From Maricaulis maris (GTDB lineage: Bacteria > Pseudomonadota > Alphaproteobacteria > Caulobacterales > Maricaulaceae), in contig NZ_RBIM01000001.1 of the NCBI RefSeq assembly GCF_003634045.1, forward strand, positions 558,001-622,000: 64,000 bases of DNA. The letters are read 5' to 3'. Of this stretch, positions 9,795 to 17,731 are shown in pieces (within the stretch, counting starts at the first letter, position 1; each line of letters begins with the position of its first letter). Below the pieces are notes generated by a model. That model did not search any database and was not told where the DNA came from. It was given only the letters and a program-made list of their open reading frames with translations. Position numbers and translations under genes: made by a program.

Positions 9795-9924
9795 CCATAC
9801 ATCGCTTGCCGGGATGTCGCCGCATCCGGTTTTCCAGGTCAAGGGCCGCATAGCGGCCGCTCCGCGGTTTTACCCTTGAGCTGGAAAACCGGATGCGGCC
9901 TGCTGGCTGTCAAGAGATTTATGG
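9795..9924. repeat. 130-bp palindromic element, copy 1
   Basis: Imperfect 14-bp terminal inverted repeats (9795-9808 and 9911-9924, pattern CCATNNATCNCTTG) enclose a 26-bp stem with one mismatch (9820-9845 with 9873-9898). An apical mini-hairpin GGCCGC/GCGGCC lies at 9844-9858. A second 130-bp copy at 45125-45254 has identical spacing but compensatory changes in the stems. It contains no ORF. It lies between the trmL stop and the hemF start and accounts for most of the 458-bp gap there. Confidence 0.85.
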
Positions 9925-10017
9925 TGCGGTCCGAGCGACGCACCTCCTCCGACCCGAACCGTCGCGCTGGAGGGCGTCCTGCTATTGGCGGGAGGTGAAT
10001 CGCAGCAGGCGGCTCCT

Positions 10018-10100
10018 CCCTCGCTTCGCTCGGCCCCCTTCGACCCGAGGCTGCGCCTCGGGCCACTTTCCCCGCTTTGCGGGGGCAGAAGGGGAGTGAG
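10018..10100. repeat. Modular triple-hairpin repeat, copy 1
   Basis: A C-module (around 10018-10033), a B-hairpin (CCCGAGG/CCTCGGG, 10044-10062) and an A-hairpin (CCCCGC/GCGGGG, 10070-10085) occur in this order on the + strand, joined by the conserved linkers TCGA-like and CCAC. Related copies lie at about 13539-13620, 45055-45116 (opposite orientation) and inside nadB (about 60076-60144). It ends just before the trmL stop codon. Confidence 0.7.
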
Positions 10101-10111
10101 GGTGCCGCTAC

Positions 10112-10564
10112 CTACCCCACCGCAAACTGCCGACTGGCTTCCGCCAGGGCGATTCCCGCGCTCACCGTCACATTCAACGAACGCATCCCGTCGCGAATCG
10201 GAATTTTGACGCGACATTCCGCCGCGTCATGAACATCGTCCGGTACCCCGACGCTTTCGCGGCCGAACAGCAGCCGGTCATCGGGTCTGAATGAAAAATT
10301 CCACAGCCCTTCCGCACCCTTGGTCGTGAACAGGACGAGGCGGCCGACTGCCGCCTGCGCACTTGCCTGATAGGCGGTCCACGAGGCATGGCGCAGGGGC
10401 GTTATGGCGGCCTGGTAGTCCATGGCAGCGCGCCTGATCCCCTTGTCTGTCAGGGGAAAGGCGCAGGGTTCGATGATGTCGAGTTCCGCCCCGAAACAGG
10501 CGGCGACTCGCATCGCCGCCCCCAGGTTTTGCGGAATATCCGGTTGAAAAAATACGATCCGCAT
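10112..10564 (-). CDS. trmL: tRNA (cytidine(34)-2'-O)-methyltransferase
   Basis: 150 aa SPOUT methyltransferase from the ATG at 10564. It 2'-O-methylates the wobble base of tRNA-Leu isoacceptors. The start MRIVFFQPDIPQNLGAAMRV and the knot motifs LLFGRESVGVP and IPIRDGMRSLNVTVSAGIAL define the TrmL (YibK) group, and the length matches the family. It is divergent from petA, a common alphaproteobacterial neighbourhood. There is no sign of damage. Confidence 0.95.
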   Translation of the reverse strand: MRIVFFQPDIPQNLGAAMRVAACFGAELDIIEPCAFPLTDKGIRRAAMDYQAAITPLRHASWTAYQASAQAAVGRLVLFTTKGAEGLWNFSFRPDDRLLFGRESVGVPDDVHDAAECRVKIPIRDGMRSLNVTVSAGIALAEASRQFAVG

Positions 10565-10658
10565 TCTAAGCCGCGCTGAGACTGGACCCAACTGTCTGCA
10601 TGCGGCATTGCGCCACCTACTGGTCAGTGCGTCCGGGAGTAGTTTATACCGCGTCAAA

Positions 10659-10690
10659 CCCCGCGCGTGCGGGGACGTCAAGTGTGACGT
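10659..10690 (+). promoter_or_regulatory. Tandem hairpins in the petABC leader
   Basis: CCCC-GCGCGTGC-GGGG (10659-10674) is immediately followed by ACGTCA-AGTG-TGACGT (10675-10690) and then GGTTTTT. The pair lies about 60 nt before the petA start. It could be an attenuator in the leader or a binding site; the T-rich run after the second stem resembles a weak intrinsic terminator. Confidence 0.45.
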
Positions 10691-10752
10691 GGTTTTTCTG
10701 GGGCAGGGCCCGCATCCCGCGGTCCCGATTAGATAAGAGAAGAGGTCGGCTC

Positions 10753-11376
10753 GTGACGGAAGAGAACGGCGCGCCCGGTGCAGACGGTCAGGAACCGTCC
10801 CGCCGCGACTTCATCTATATCGCTGCTGGCGGTGTGGCCGCTGTTGGCGGCGGTCTCGTGGCCTGGCCGTTCATCGACCAGATGAACCCCGCAGCGGATA
10901 CGCTGGCGCTGGGGTCCATCCGCGTTGATGTGTCGACCGTGGCGGTCGGATCGGAGATCACTGTCATGTGGCGCGGTGGACCTGTCTTCATCCGTCACCG
11001 GACCGAGGCAGAGATTGCCGAGGCCCGTGCGGTCGAGCTTGGTGCTCTGCCGGACGAGGAAGCCCGCAATGACAATCTGCCGGCCGGCACGCCGGGCACG
11101 GATGCCAATCGCGTCCTGCGTCCGGAATTCCTGATCGTGAAGGGCAATTGCACCCATCTGGGCTGTGTGCCGCTGGGTCTGGCTGCCAATACCGGCGATT
11201 ATGACGGCTGGTACTGCCCGTGCCACGGGTCGCACTACGACACTTCGGCCCGCATTCGTCGCGGACCGGCACCGGAAAATCTCCCGGTTCCCGACTACTA
11301 CTTCGAGACCGAGACGACCGTGAAGATCGGTCTGTCGCCTGAAGAAGCTGATAACTCCGGGTGGGCTGTATCATGA
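10753..11376 (+). CDS. petA: Ubiquinol-cytochrome c reductase, Rieske iron-sulfur subunit
   Basis: 207 aa from the GTG at 10753 (AGAGG 9 nt upstream). The N-terminus has a twin-arginine motif (SRRDF, residues 16-20) and one membrane helix (to about residue 40), as expected for a Tat-inserted Rieske protein. The [2Fe-2S] site is complete: CTHLGC (133-138) and CPCHGSH (155-161). In the bc1 complex it moves electrons from ubiquinol to cytochrome c1. It is the first gene of petABC and overlaps petB by ATGA. Confidence 0.97.
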   Translation: MTEENGAPGADGQEPSRRDFIYIAAGGVAAVGGGLVAWPFIDQMNPAADTLALGSIRVDVSTVAVGSEITVMWRGGPVFIRHRTEAEIAEARAVELGALPDEEARNDNLPAGTPGTDANRVLRPEFLIVKGNCTHLGCVPLGLAANTGDYDGWYCPCHGSHYDTSARIRRGPAPENLPVPDYYFETETTVKIGLSPEEADNSGWAVS

Positions 11377-12647
11377 GCGGACCTTCGACCTACAATCCGT
11401 CGACCGGGATCGAGAAATGGCTCGATGAGCGTCTCCCGATCATCCGCCTCGGCTATGACAGCTTCGTCGACTTCCCGACGCCGCGGAATTTGAACTACTG
11501 GTGGACCTTCGGCGGTATCCTCGCCATCTTCCTGATGATCCAGATCGTCTCCGGCATCGTGCTGGCCATGCACTATGTGGCGCACGAGGATTACGCGTTT
11601 GAGAGCGTCCAGCGCATCACCCGTGACGTGCCCTTCGGCTGGCTGATCCAGTCGATGCACGCCAATGGCGCCAGCTTCTTCTTCGTGGCGGTCTATCTGC
11701 ACATGTTCCGGGGCCTGTATTACGGTTCCTACAAGGCGCCGCGCGAGATCCTGTGGATCCTCGGTGTCGTGATCTATCTGCTGATGATGGCGACCGGTTT
11801 CATGGGCTATGTCCTGCCCTGGGGGCAGATGTCCTATTGGGGCGCGATGGTCATCACCAACCTCATTGGCGCCTTGCCGTTCGTCGGTGAAGCGATCCGT
11901 GAATGGTTGTGGGGCGGCTTCTCGGTCGGCCAGGCGACGCTCAACCGCTTCTTCTCGCTGCACTATCTGCTGCCGTTTGTGATTGCCGCCGTCGTCGGTC
12001 TGCACATCTGGGCGCTGCATGTGCCGGGCAATGGCAATCCGGTTGGTCTGGAAGTGAAATCCAAGAAGGATACGCTGCCCTTCCACCCGTATTATACGGT
12101 CAAGGACGGCTTCGCGATCATCGTCTATCTGATGATCTTCGCGGTCTTCGTCTTCTTCATGCCGAACGTGCTGGGCCATGCCGACAACTTCATCCCGGCC
12201 GACCCGCTGGTAACCCCGGCGCACATCGTGCCGGAATGGTATTACCTGCCCTTCTACGCGATCCTGCGCGCGATCGATTTCGGCATCGGTCCGATCGACG
12301 CCAAGCTGGGCGGCGTGCTGGCCATGTTCGGTGCCATCGGCATCCTGTTCGTCCTGCCCTGGCTGGACACGTCGAAGGTGCGCTCGATGCGGTATCGGCC
12401 GCTGACGCGCTGGTTCTTCATCTTCTTTGTTGTTGCGGCGCTCGGCCTTGGCTGGTGTGGCGCGAAGAACCCCGACGATTTCGTGCTCGGGATCGAAGGC
12501 TTCAAATTCATATATCTGGCGAAATTCCTGACCGCCTACTATTTCGGCTACTTCATCGTCATCCTGCCGGTGTTGGGCATCATCGAAAAACCCAAGGAGC
12601 GTCCGGCCTCGATCGAAGCCGCGGTTCTTGGAACGGACAAGGCCTGA
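11373..12647 (+). CDS. petB: Cytochrome b of the bc1 complex
   Basis: 424 aa from the ATG at 11373, overlapping the petA stop; an in-frame ATG at 11361 lies inside petA and is less likely. Eight hydrophobic segments are visible. The haem ligands H96/H110 and H197/H211 and the Qo-site PEWY (287-290) are all present. It is an inner-membrane protein carrying haems bL and bH for quinol oxidation and reduction. It is followed after 14 nt by cytochrome c1. The common alphaproteobacterial b/c1 fusion is absent: petB and petC are separate ORFs in different frames. Confidence 0.97.
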   Translation: MSGPSTYNPSTGIEKWLDERLPIIRLGYDSFVDFPTPRNLNYWWTFGGILAIFLMIQIVSGIVLAMHYVAHEDYAFESVQRITRDVPFGWLIQSMHANGASFFFVAVYLHMFRGLYYGSYKAPREILWILGVVIYLLMMATGFMGYVLPWGQMSYWGAMVITNLIGALPFVGEAIREWLWGGFSVGQATLNRFFSLHYLLPFVIAAVVGLHIWALHVPGNGNPVGLEVKSKKDTLPFHPYYTVKDGFAIIVYLMIFAVFVFFMPNVLGHADNFIPADPLVTPAHIVPEWYYLPFYAILRAIDFGIGPIDAKLGGVLAMFGAIGILFVLPWLDTSKVRSMRYRPLTRWFFIFFVVAALGLGWCGAKNPDDFVLGIEGFKFIYLAKFLTAYYFGYFIVILPVLGIIEKPKERPASIEAAVLGTDKA

Positions 12648-12661
12648 GGGGAGCGACGATC

Positions 12662-13471
12662 ATGAAGATGACCCGCATTTTCGCCGCCGCCATCGCGGCC
12701 CTTGGTTTCGCCGGTAGTGCTGCCGCTCTCGAGGGTGACCAGCACGCGCCGCACGAGCACCACTGGCATCATGACGGCCCGTTCGGCACCTATGACACCA
12801 GCGCCGTGCAGCGTGGCTACCAGATCTACCAGGAAGTCTGCGCCTCCTGTCACTCGATGGACCTGATGCGTTTCCGCAATCTGGGACAGCAAGGTGGCCC
12901 GTTCGCGTCGGACATGTTCCCGAACCCGAATGACAACCCGATCGTGATGCAGATCGCGGCCAGCTATACGCGCGTCTGGGACCAGGACGAGGTCAATGAT
13001 GATGGCGATCCGGTCGAACGCGCCGGCCTGCCGTCGGATACCTTTCCGGCGCCCTTCGCCAACCAGCAGATGGCCCGCGCCTCCAATGGCGGTGCCTACC
13101 CGCCGGACCTGTCGCTGATCGTCAAGGCCCGGACCGGTGGCGAAAACTACATCTACTCGCTGCTCACCGGCTATGAAGACGCACCGGAAGACAGCCATCT
13201 CGCGGCCGGCCAGTACTACAATCCCTACTTCGCCGGGGGCGCCATCGCCATGGCACCGCCGCTCGCCGAGGGCATCATCGAATACGCTGACGGCACGGAA
13301 GCCACGGTCGAGCAGATGGCCGAGGACGTCACCACCTTCCTCAGCTGGGCCGGCGACCCGCACATGGAGAAGCGCAAGCAGTTGGGTGTGATGGTTCTCA
13401 TCTACCTGCTGATCTTCGCCATCCTGGTCTATCTGGCCTACCGCCAGGTCTGGGCCAATGTGAAGCACTAG
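12662..13471 (+). CDS. petC: Cytochrome c1 of the bc1 complex
   Basis: 269 aa. An N-terminal signal peptide (AAIAALGFAGSAAALE) precedes a His-rich segment (about residues 28-37), then the haem c motif CASCH (60-64). A candidate Met ligand lies in GGAIAMAPPL. A single C-terminal anchor helix (VMVLIYLLIFAILVYL) is followed by a basic tail. It passes electrons from the Rieske protein to soluble or membrane cytochrome c. It is the last gene of the operon and has a terminator directly downstream. Confidence 0.97.
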   Translation: MKMTRIFAAAIAALGFAGSAAALEGDQHAPHEHHWHHDGPFGTYDTSAVQRGYQIYQEVCASCHSMDLMRFRNLGQQGGPFASDMFPNPNDNPIVMQIAASYTRVWDQDEVNDDGDPVERAGLPSDTFPAPFANQQMARASNGGAYPPDLSLIVKARTGGENYIYSLLTGYEDAPEDSHLAAGQYYNPYFAGGAIAMAPPLAEGIIEYADGTEATVEQMAEDVTTFLSWAGDPHMEKRKQLGVMVLIYLLIFAILVYLAYRQVWANVKH

Positions 13472-13499
13472 GCTTCGCAATCAGGCACCAGTTTGAAGA

Positions 13500-13530
13500 G
13501 GGCCGCGGACTAAGTTCGTGGCCCTTTTCT
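13500..13530 (+). terminator. Terminator of petABC
   Basis: GGGCCGCGGAC pairs imperfectly with GTTCGTGGCCC across a 3-nt loop, followed by TTTTCTTT. It begins 28 nt after the petC stop. Confidence 0.85.
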
Positions 13531-13538
13531 TTCCGCGC

Positions 13539-13620
13539 CGGCCCCTCGCTGCGCTCGGCCCCCTTCGTCCCTGCTTCGCTGACGCTGCGCAGGGCCACGT
13601 CCCCAGCAGGCGGGGGCAGA
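13539..13620. repeat. Modular triple-hairpin repeat, copy 2
   Basis: Same module order as the copy at 10018-10100: GCTCGGCCCCCTTCG, then an enlarged B-hairpin (CCCTGC/GCAGGG, 13569-13594), the linker CCACGT and an A-hairpin (CCCC...GGGG, 13601-13616). It fills the gap between the petABC terminator and mtnP. Confidence 0.65.
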
Positions 13621-13633
13621 CAGGAATTGAGCC

Positions 13634-14506
13634 ATGACGACATGGACACTGGGGATTGTCGGCGGCTCCGGCCTTTATGCGCTGGACGGGCTCGCGGACG
13701 TCCGTGAACAGGTGATCGAGACCCCCTGGGGCGCGCCGTCTGCGCCGCTCACCCGCGGGCGGCTGAACGGCGTCGAGCTGGTCTTCCTGCCGCGCCATGG
13801 CGCCGGCCATGCCATCCCGCCGTCGGACATTCCCTACCGCGCCAATATCGCGGCGCTGAAACTGGCCGGCTGTACCGATATCCTCTCCGTCTCGGCCTGT
13901 GGCTCGCTGCGTGAAGACTTGCCGCCGGGGCATTTCGTCATGGTCGACCAGTATGTCGACCGCACGGTCGGTCGGGAGCGCTCCTTTTTCGGGACGGGCT
14001 GTGTCGCCCATGTCCCGCTGGCGCAGCCGGTCTGCTCGCGTCTGGCCACCCTGGCGGCGGACGCCGGCGAGGCCGAGGGCATCCCGGTCACCCGTGGCGG
14101 CACTTACCTGGCGATGGAAGGGCCGCAATTTTCAACCCGCGCCGAGAGCGAGCTCTACCGGCAATGGGGAATGGATGTGATCGGCATGACCAACATGCCC
14201 GAGGCGCGCCTCGCCCGCGAAGCCGAGCTGCCCTACGCCTCGATTGCCATGGTCACCGATTATGATTGCTGGCGCGATGACGGCGACAGCGTTGATGTTG
14301 CTTCAGTGCTGGCCGTGATGCAGTCGAATACAGGGGCGGCCAAGCGCCTGCTCGACCGGCTCACGCAAACCCTTTCGACATTGCCACGCACGTCATCGCC
14401 GGACGGTATCGAAACCTGCCTAGACAACGCCATCATCACCCCGTCGACTGCCCGTGACCCGGCGCTGGTCACCCGGTTGAAAGGGGTCGCCGGCCGCGTC
14501 CTGTGA
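13634..14506 (+). CDS. mtnP: S-methyl-5'-thioadenosine phosphorylase
   Basis: 290 aa PNP/MTAP-family enzyme that phosphorolyses methylthioadenosine to adenine and methylthioribose-1-phosphate. Motifs are GIVGGSGLYAL at the N-terminus, LPRHGAGH, YRANIAALK, SACGSLREDL, the substrate segment TYLAMEGPQFSTRAES, IGMTNMPEARLAREAE and YDCW. The adenine it releases would be salvaged by apt about 2 kb downstream on the same strand. Start codon ATG, with the weak upstream sequence GAATTGAGCC. Confidence 0.93.
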   Translation: MTTWTLGIVGGSGLYALDGLADVREQVIETPWGAPSAPLTRGRLNGVELVFLPRHGAGHAIPPSDIPYRANIAALKLAGCTDILSVSACGSLREDLPPGHFVMVDQYVDRTVGRERSFFGTGCVAHVPLAQPVCSRLATLAADAGEAEGIPVTRGGTYLAMEGPQFSTRAESELYRQWGMDVIGMTNMPEARLAREAELPYASIAMVTDYDCWRDDGDSVDVASVLAVMQSNTGAAKRLLDRLTQTLSTLPRTSSPDGIETCLDNAIITPSTARDPALVTRLKGVAGRVL

Positions 14507-14565
14507 GCACCAGGATGAGCGGGTTTTAACTGGACGGTTCCGGGGCCGGGTGTTTGGATGGCGGG

Positions 14566-15309
14566 ATGAGACACACCGCGTCGCGCCTTGTCGGCCTCGG
14601 CCTCGCCCTGTTGACCGCGTCTGCCGCTCAAGCCGCTGACCGGCTGAGCTTCATGCCGCTGGACCCGGACAGTTTCGACGACAACCGCAATGGCGTGGTC
14701 CGCATCCTGTGCGAGGACAGCGCCAATGGTCGATCCTATCTCAGCCGCGCCGTCCTGCTGGCGGTGACCGGCGAGGGCGCCGACCATGATGTCCTGCTGG
14801 CAGCGCGTCATGGTGTGGTCGGGGGTGATGGCCCGCGCACCTGCCATGTCCATGGCCATGATGGCGCGGCCGCGCGGATCATCGACATGGTCATCGCGCC
14901 GCAGGATCCGCGTGAGGATAATGAGTTTGGCGAAGACTGGGCGATCCTGCGCACGGCCGGACGCTTGCCGGACGATATCGCGCGCTTGCCGGCGGCTGGG
15001 TCCGGACCCGGCGGGGCCGGGCGACTGACCATGCTCAACCGGGTGAACGATAATCGTGCCTGTCGTGTCGAGGAGATGGAGTATTGGGCCGATGACCGGC
15101 TCATTGTCCATGATTGCCCGGCACGGCCGGGCCTGTCCGGCTCGCCGATGGTGACACTGATCAAGGGCGTCCCCCATGTCGTTGGCCTGCATGTCGGCCA
15201 GTACATCCTGCTCGATGAGGACGGTCGTCGCCTCGGTGTCGCCCGGCGGCTGTCGGACAGCTTCCTGGACACGCTGATCGCCTATCTGGAAACCGACGCA
15301 GTGCCCTGA
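14566..15309 (+). CDS. Exported trypsin-like serine protease
   Basis: 247 aa from the ATG at 14566 (GGCGGG upstream; an in-frame TTG at 14554 is less likely). A signal peptide ends near AQAAD (about residue 24). The likely catalytic triad is His in LLAARHGVV, Asp in FGEDWAIL and Ser in PGLSGSPMV. The fold resembles chymotrypsin-like S1B or degP-type proteases, but no PDZ domain follows. It is probably periplasmic or secreted. Substrate unknown. Confidence 0.75.
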   Translation: MRHTASRLVGLGLALLTASAAQAADRLSFMPLDPDSFDDNRNGVVRILCEDSANGRSYLSRAVLLAVTGEGADHDVLLAARHGVVGGDGPRTCHVHGHDGAAARIIDMVIAPQDPREDNEFGEDWAILRTAGRLPDDIARLPAAGSGPGGAGRLTMLNRVNDNRACRVEEMEYWADDRLIVHDCPARPGLSGSPMVTLIKGVPHVVGLHVGQYILLDEDGRRLGVARRLSDSFLDTLIAYLETDAVP

Positions 15310-15372
15310 CCCAAGCCCCCTTTCCCCGTCCGCGGGGCTCGTCCATAAAGGGCGCGTATCGGGGAGTGGGAC

Positions 15373-15771
15373 ATGTTGGTGATTGCAGGTTTGTTTGTGG
15401 CGGCCCTGGCGGGTCAGGATTTGGCCTTTCCCGCGCCGCGTCCGGCGGTGGAGTGTTCCGAGCATCTGACCGATTGGCGGGCTCGCCGCAATTGCCTACG
15501 CGATTTGCTGGGCACGGCCGAGGACGGGTTGGAGACCGCGACCGATGCGGCGCGCGAGGAGGCCGATGAGATTGATGCCGATTCCGCCGGTCGGTTCGGG
15601 GCGCGTCGGGCACTGGATGCCGCCCAGACGGCTTGGACCGTCTATCGCGACGCTGAATGTACACGCCGTGCCGCCGCCATGTTCCTGTCCGAGGAATCGC
15701 GTGAGGAGATCACGCTGGACTGCCAGATCGACCTGACCCGGGCGCGGGCTCGCGAGCTGGCGGAGCGCTGA
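15373..15771 (+). CDS. LprI/DUF1311-like exported protein
   Basis: 132 aa with an N-terminal hydrophobic signal (MLVIAGLFVAALAG). The C-terminal half has the DUF1311 pattern: a candidate Cys pair, AQTAWTVYRDAEC, and a second Cys in ITLDCQIDLTRAR. This family includes the lysozyme inhibitor LprI. A role in inhibiting lysozyme or in envelope protection is inferred from family only. It lies 4 nt before the GST gene. Confidence 0.75.
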   Translation: MLVIAGLFVAALAGQDLAFPAPRPAVECSEHLTDWRARRNCLRDLLGTAEDGLETATDAAREEADEIDADSAGRFGARRALDAAQTAWTVYRDAECTRRAAAMFLSEESREEITLDCQIDLTRARARELAER

Positions 15772-15775
15772 ACCC

Positions 15776-16414
15776 ATGACACCCGTTCTCTATATCGGCA
15801 ATCGGCGCTTCTCGAGTTGGTCGCTGCGCGCCTGGCTGGTGCTCAAACGGGCCGGCATTGCCTTTGATGACACGCTGATCCCGCTCAATGAGCGCGAAAC
15901 CCGCAAGGCGGTCTCGGCGATCTCTCCGGGCGGCACCGTGCCGGCCCTGCACACGCGCAATGCCGTGATCTGGGACTCGCTGGCGATCAGTGAATGGGCC
16001 GCCGAGCAAGTGCCTGAGCTTTGGCCGGCCCATGAAGGCAAGCGAGGTCGCGCCCGGGCTGCCGTGTCGATGATGCATTCCGGCTTTCTCGCCTTGCGTC
16101 AGGCCTGCCCCATGGACCTCGCCCGCCGCCCGTCACCGATCAGCCTCAACGACCCGACCCGGACCGATATCGCGGCGGTCCAGGCGCTGTGGCATGAGGT
16201 CAAAAGCGTCGATGGCGACTGGCTGTTTGGTGACTGGTCGATCGCGGACGCCTTCTTCACGCCGGTGGCCGCCCGCTTTCATGCCTATGACATCCCGCTG
16301 CACGCCGAGGCACAGGCCTATTGCGACACCTTGCTGGCCGATGGACATTATCGGGAATGGCATGAGGCCGCCCGGGCCGAGACCTTCGCGAATCCGTATG
16401 AAACCCAGATCTAG
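15776..16414 (+). CDS. Glutathione S-transferase family protein
   Basis: 212 aa with a thioredoxin-like N-terminal domain: YIGNRRFSSWSLRAWL at the start, the cis-Pro element GGTVPALHT and WDSLAISEWAAE, which matches the glutathione-binding E/S-x-x-I pattern. An all-helical C-terminal domain follows. The Ser in FSSWS is the likely catalytic residue. Probably cytosolic detoxification or thiol chemistry; substrate unknown. It is in a run of same-strand genes before apt. Confidence 0.9.
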   Translation: MTPVLYIGNRRFSSWSLRAWLVLKRAGIAFDDTLIPLNERETRKAVSAISPGGTVPALHTRNAVIWDSLAISEWAAEQVPELWPAHEGKRGRARAAVSMMHSGFLALRQACPMDLARRPSPISLNDPTRTDIAAVQALWHEVKSVDGDWLFGDWSIADAFFTPVAARFHAYDIPLHAEAQAYCDTLLADGHYREWHEAARAETFANPYETQI

Positions 16415-16435
16415 CTGGCTGACGAGACGAGATTG

Positions 16436-16963
16436 ATGGACCTGAAATCCGCCATCCGCACCATTCCGGACTATCCCAAGCCCGGCATCCTGTTCCGCGA
16501 CGTCACCACGCTGATCGGCGATGCCCGCGCCTTCCGCATCGCGGTTGATCAAATGGTCCAGCCCTGGGCCGGTGCCAAGATCGACACGGTGGCCGGCACC
16601 GAGGCGCGCGGCTTCATCCTGGGCGGCGCCGTCGCGCATCAGCTTTCGGTCGGCTTCGTACCCGTGCGCAAGCGTGGCAAGCTGCCCTGGCGCACGCTGG
16701 TCGAGGAGTACGAGCTGGAATACGGCCAGGACGCGATCGAGATCCATGTCGATGCCATTCGCGAGGGAGACCGGGTTCTGTTGGTCGATGATCTCATCGC
16801 GACCGGCGGCACAGCGGAAGCCTCGATCAAACTCCTGCAACGGGCCGGCGCCACAGTGGTGGGCGCCGCCTTCGTCATCGACCTGCCGGATCTCGGCGGC
16901 GCCAAACGCATCGAAGCGTTGGGGGTGCCGGTGTCGGCGCTGGTCGCGTTTGACGGGGAATAG
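16436..16963 (+). CDS. apt: Adenine phosphoribosyltransferase
   Basis: 175 aa from the ATG at 16436 (the TTG just upstream is less likely). Signatures are [32 protein letters not shown], the PRPP-binding loop [16 protein letters not shown] and the flexible-loop KRGKLPW. It makes AMP from adenine and PRPP, which links it to mtnP upstream (adenine release) and prs elsewhere in the window. Length matches the family. Confidence 0.96.
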   Translation: MDLKSAIRTIPDYPKPGILFRDVTTLIGDARAFRIAVDQMVQPWAGAKIDTVAGTEARGFILGGAVAHQLSVGFVPVRKRGKLPWRTLVEEYELEYGQDAIEIHVDAIREGDRVLLVDDLIATGGTAEASIKLLQRAGATVVGAAFVIDLPDLGGAKRIEALGVPVSALVAFDGE

Positions 16964-16992
16964 GTGACGGGAGTCGAGCGGGGGGCAGCGCC

Positions 16993-17649
16993 ATGTTCAT
17001 AGGTCATTACGGTCCGGCCCTTGCCGGAAAAACCATCGCGAAGGCGGTGCCGCTCTGGGTTTATTTCCTGGCGGTGCAGTTTGTCGATGTGTTGTGGGGC
17101 GTCTTTGTCGCCAACGGGATCGAGCATGTCCGCATCGTGCCGGGTTTCACCGAGGCTAATCCGCTCGACCTCTATGACATGCCGATCACGCACTCCCTGC
17201 CCGGAGCGCTGGGCTGGTCGGTGCTGGCAGGTCTGGTCTGGGCGCTGGTATCGCCGAAGCAGAAGCGGATCGGCGGCATCGCCATCGCGCTGGCGGTGTT
17301 CTCGCACTGGATCCTGGATCTGATCGTTCACGTCCCCGACCTTGAGCTGTGGCCCGGCGGCCTGCGGGTCGGGTTCGGGTTGTGGAACAACTACCCCGTC
17401 GCCCTTGCGGTCGAATTCGGGGTCCTGCTGGCCGGTTTCGCGCTCTATCTGCGGGTGACCGAAGCGAAGGGGCTGATCGGCCGGATCTGGCCCTGGGTCT
17501 TCATGGCACTTCTGGCGCTGGCGGAATACGCCAACCACACAACACCGGTTCCCGATGATTTCACGACCGCTGGCTATATGGGCACCATCACCTTCCTGGT
17601 CATCGCCGCGCTGGCGGCGATCTGTGACCTGACCCGGCGGACGCGCTGA
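16993..17649 (+). CDS. Integral membrane protein with HxxxD metal-like motif
   Basis: 218 aa with about six hydrophobic segments. FSHWILDLIVHVPDL (about residues 104-118) gives His, Asp and His in a pattern like the membrane-bound YdjM/DUF457-type putative metal-dependent hydrolases. The start follows apt by about 30 nt on the same strand. I would call it a possible membrane hydrolase; the family assignment is tentative and the substrate is unknown. Confidence 0.6.
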   Translation: MFIGHYGPALAGKTIAKAVPLWVYFLAVQFVDVLWGVFVANGIEHVRIVPGFTEANPLDLYDMPITHSLPGALGWSVLAGLVWALVSPKQKRIGGIAIALAVFSHWILDLIVHVPDLELWPGGLRVGFGLWNNYPVALAVEFGVLLAGFALYLRVTEAKGLIGRIWPWVFMALLALAEYANHTTPVPDDFTTAGYMGTITFLVIAALAAICDLTRRTR

Positions 17650-17680
17650 CCAACTCCGCACATGACAGGCTCCGCTCATG

Positions 17681-17710
17681 AAAAAGGCCCGGCGCATGGC
17701 ACCGGGCCTT
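17681..17710 (-). terminator. Terminator of the S10 peptidase gene (probably bidirectional)
   Basis: AAGGCCCGG (17684-17692) pairs with CCGGGCCTT (17702-17710) over a 9-nt loop. On the minus strand the stem is followed by five U residues. It lies between convergent genes. Confidence 0.85.
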
Positions 17711-17731
17711 GTCCGTGTCAGGAGCGCTTGA

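Noticed and set aside
9925-10017. Possible small gene between the two repeats upstream of trmL's stop
   Set aside because: No start codon with a Shine-Dalgarno and no conserved-looking peptide; it appears to be repeat flank.
11903-12661. Possible cytochrome b/c1 fusion, because the petC frame is open far upstream
   Set aside because: The upstream part runs through petB in another frame; petC has its own ATG and signal peptide at 12662.
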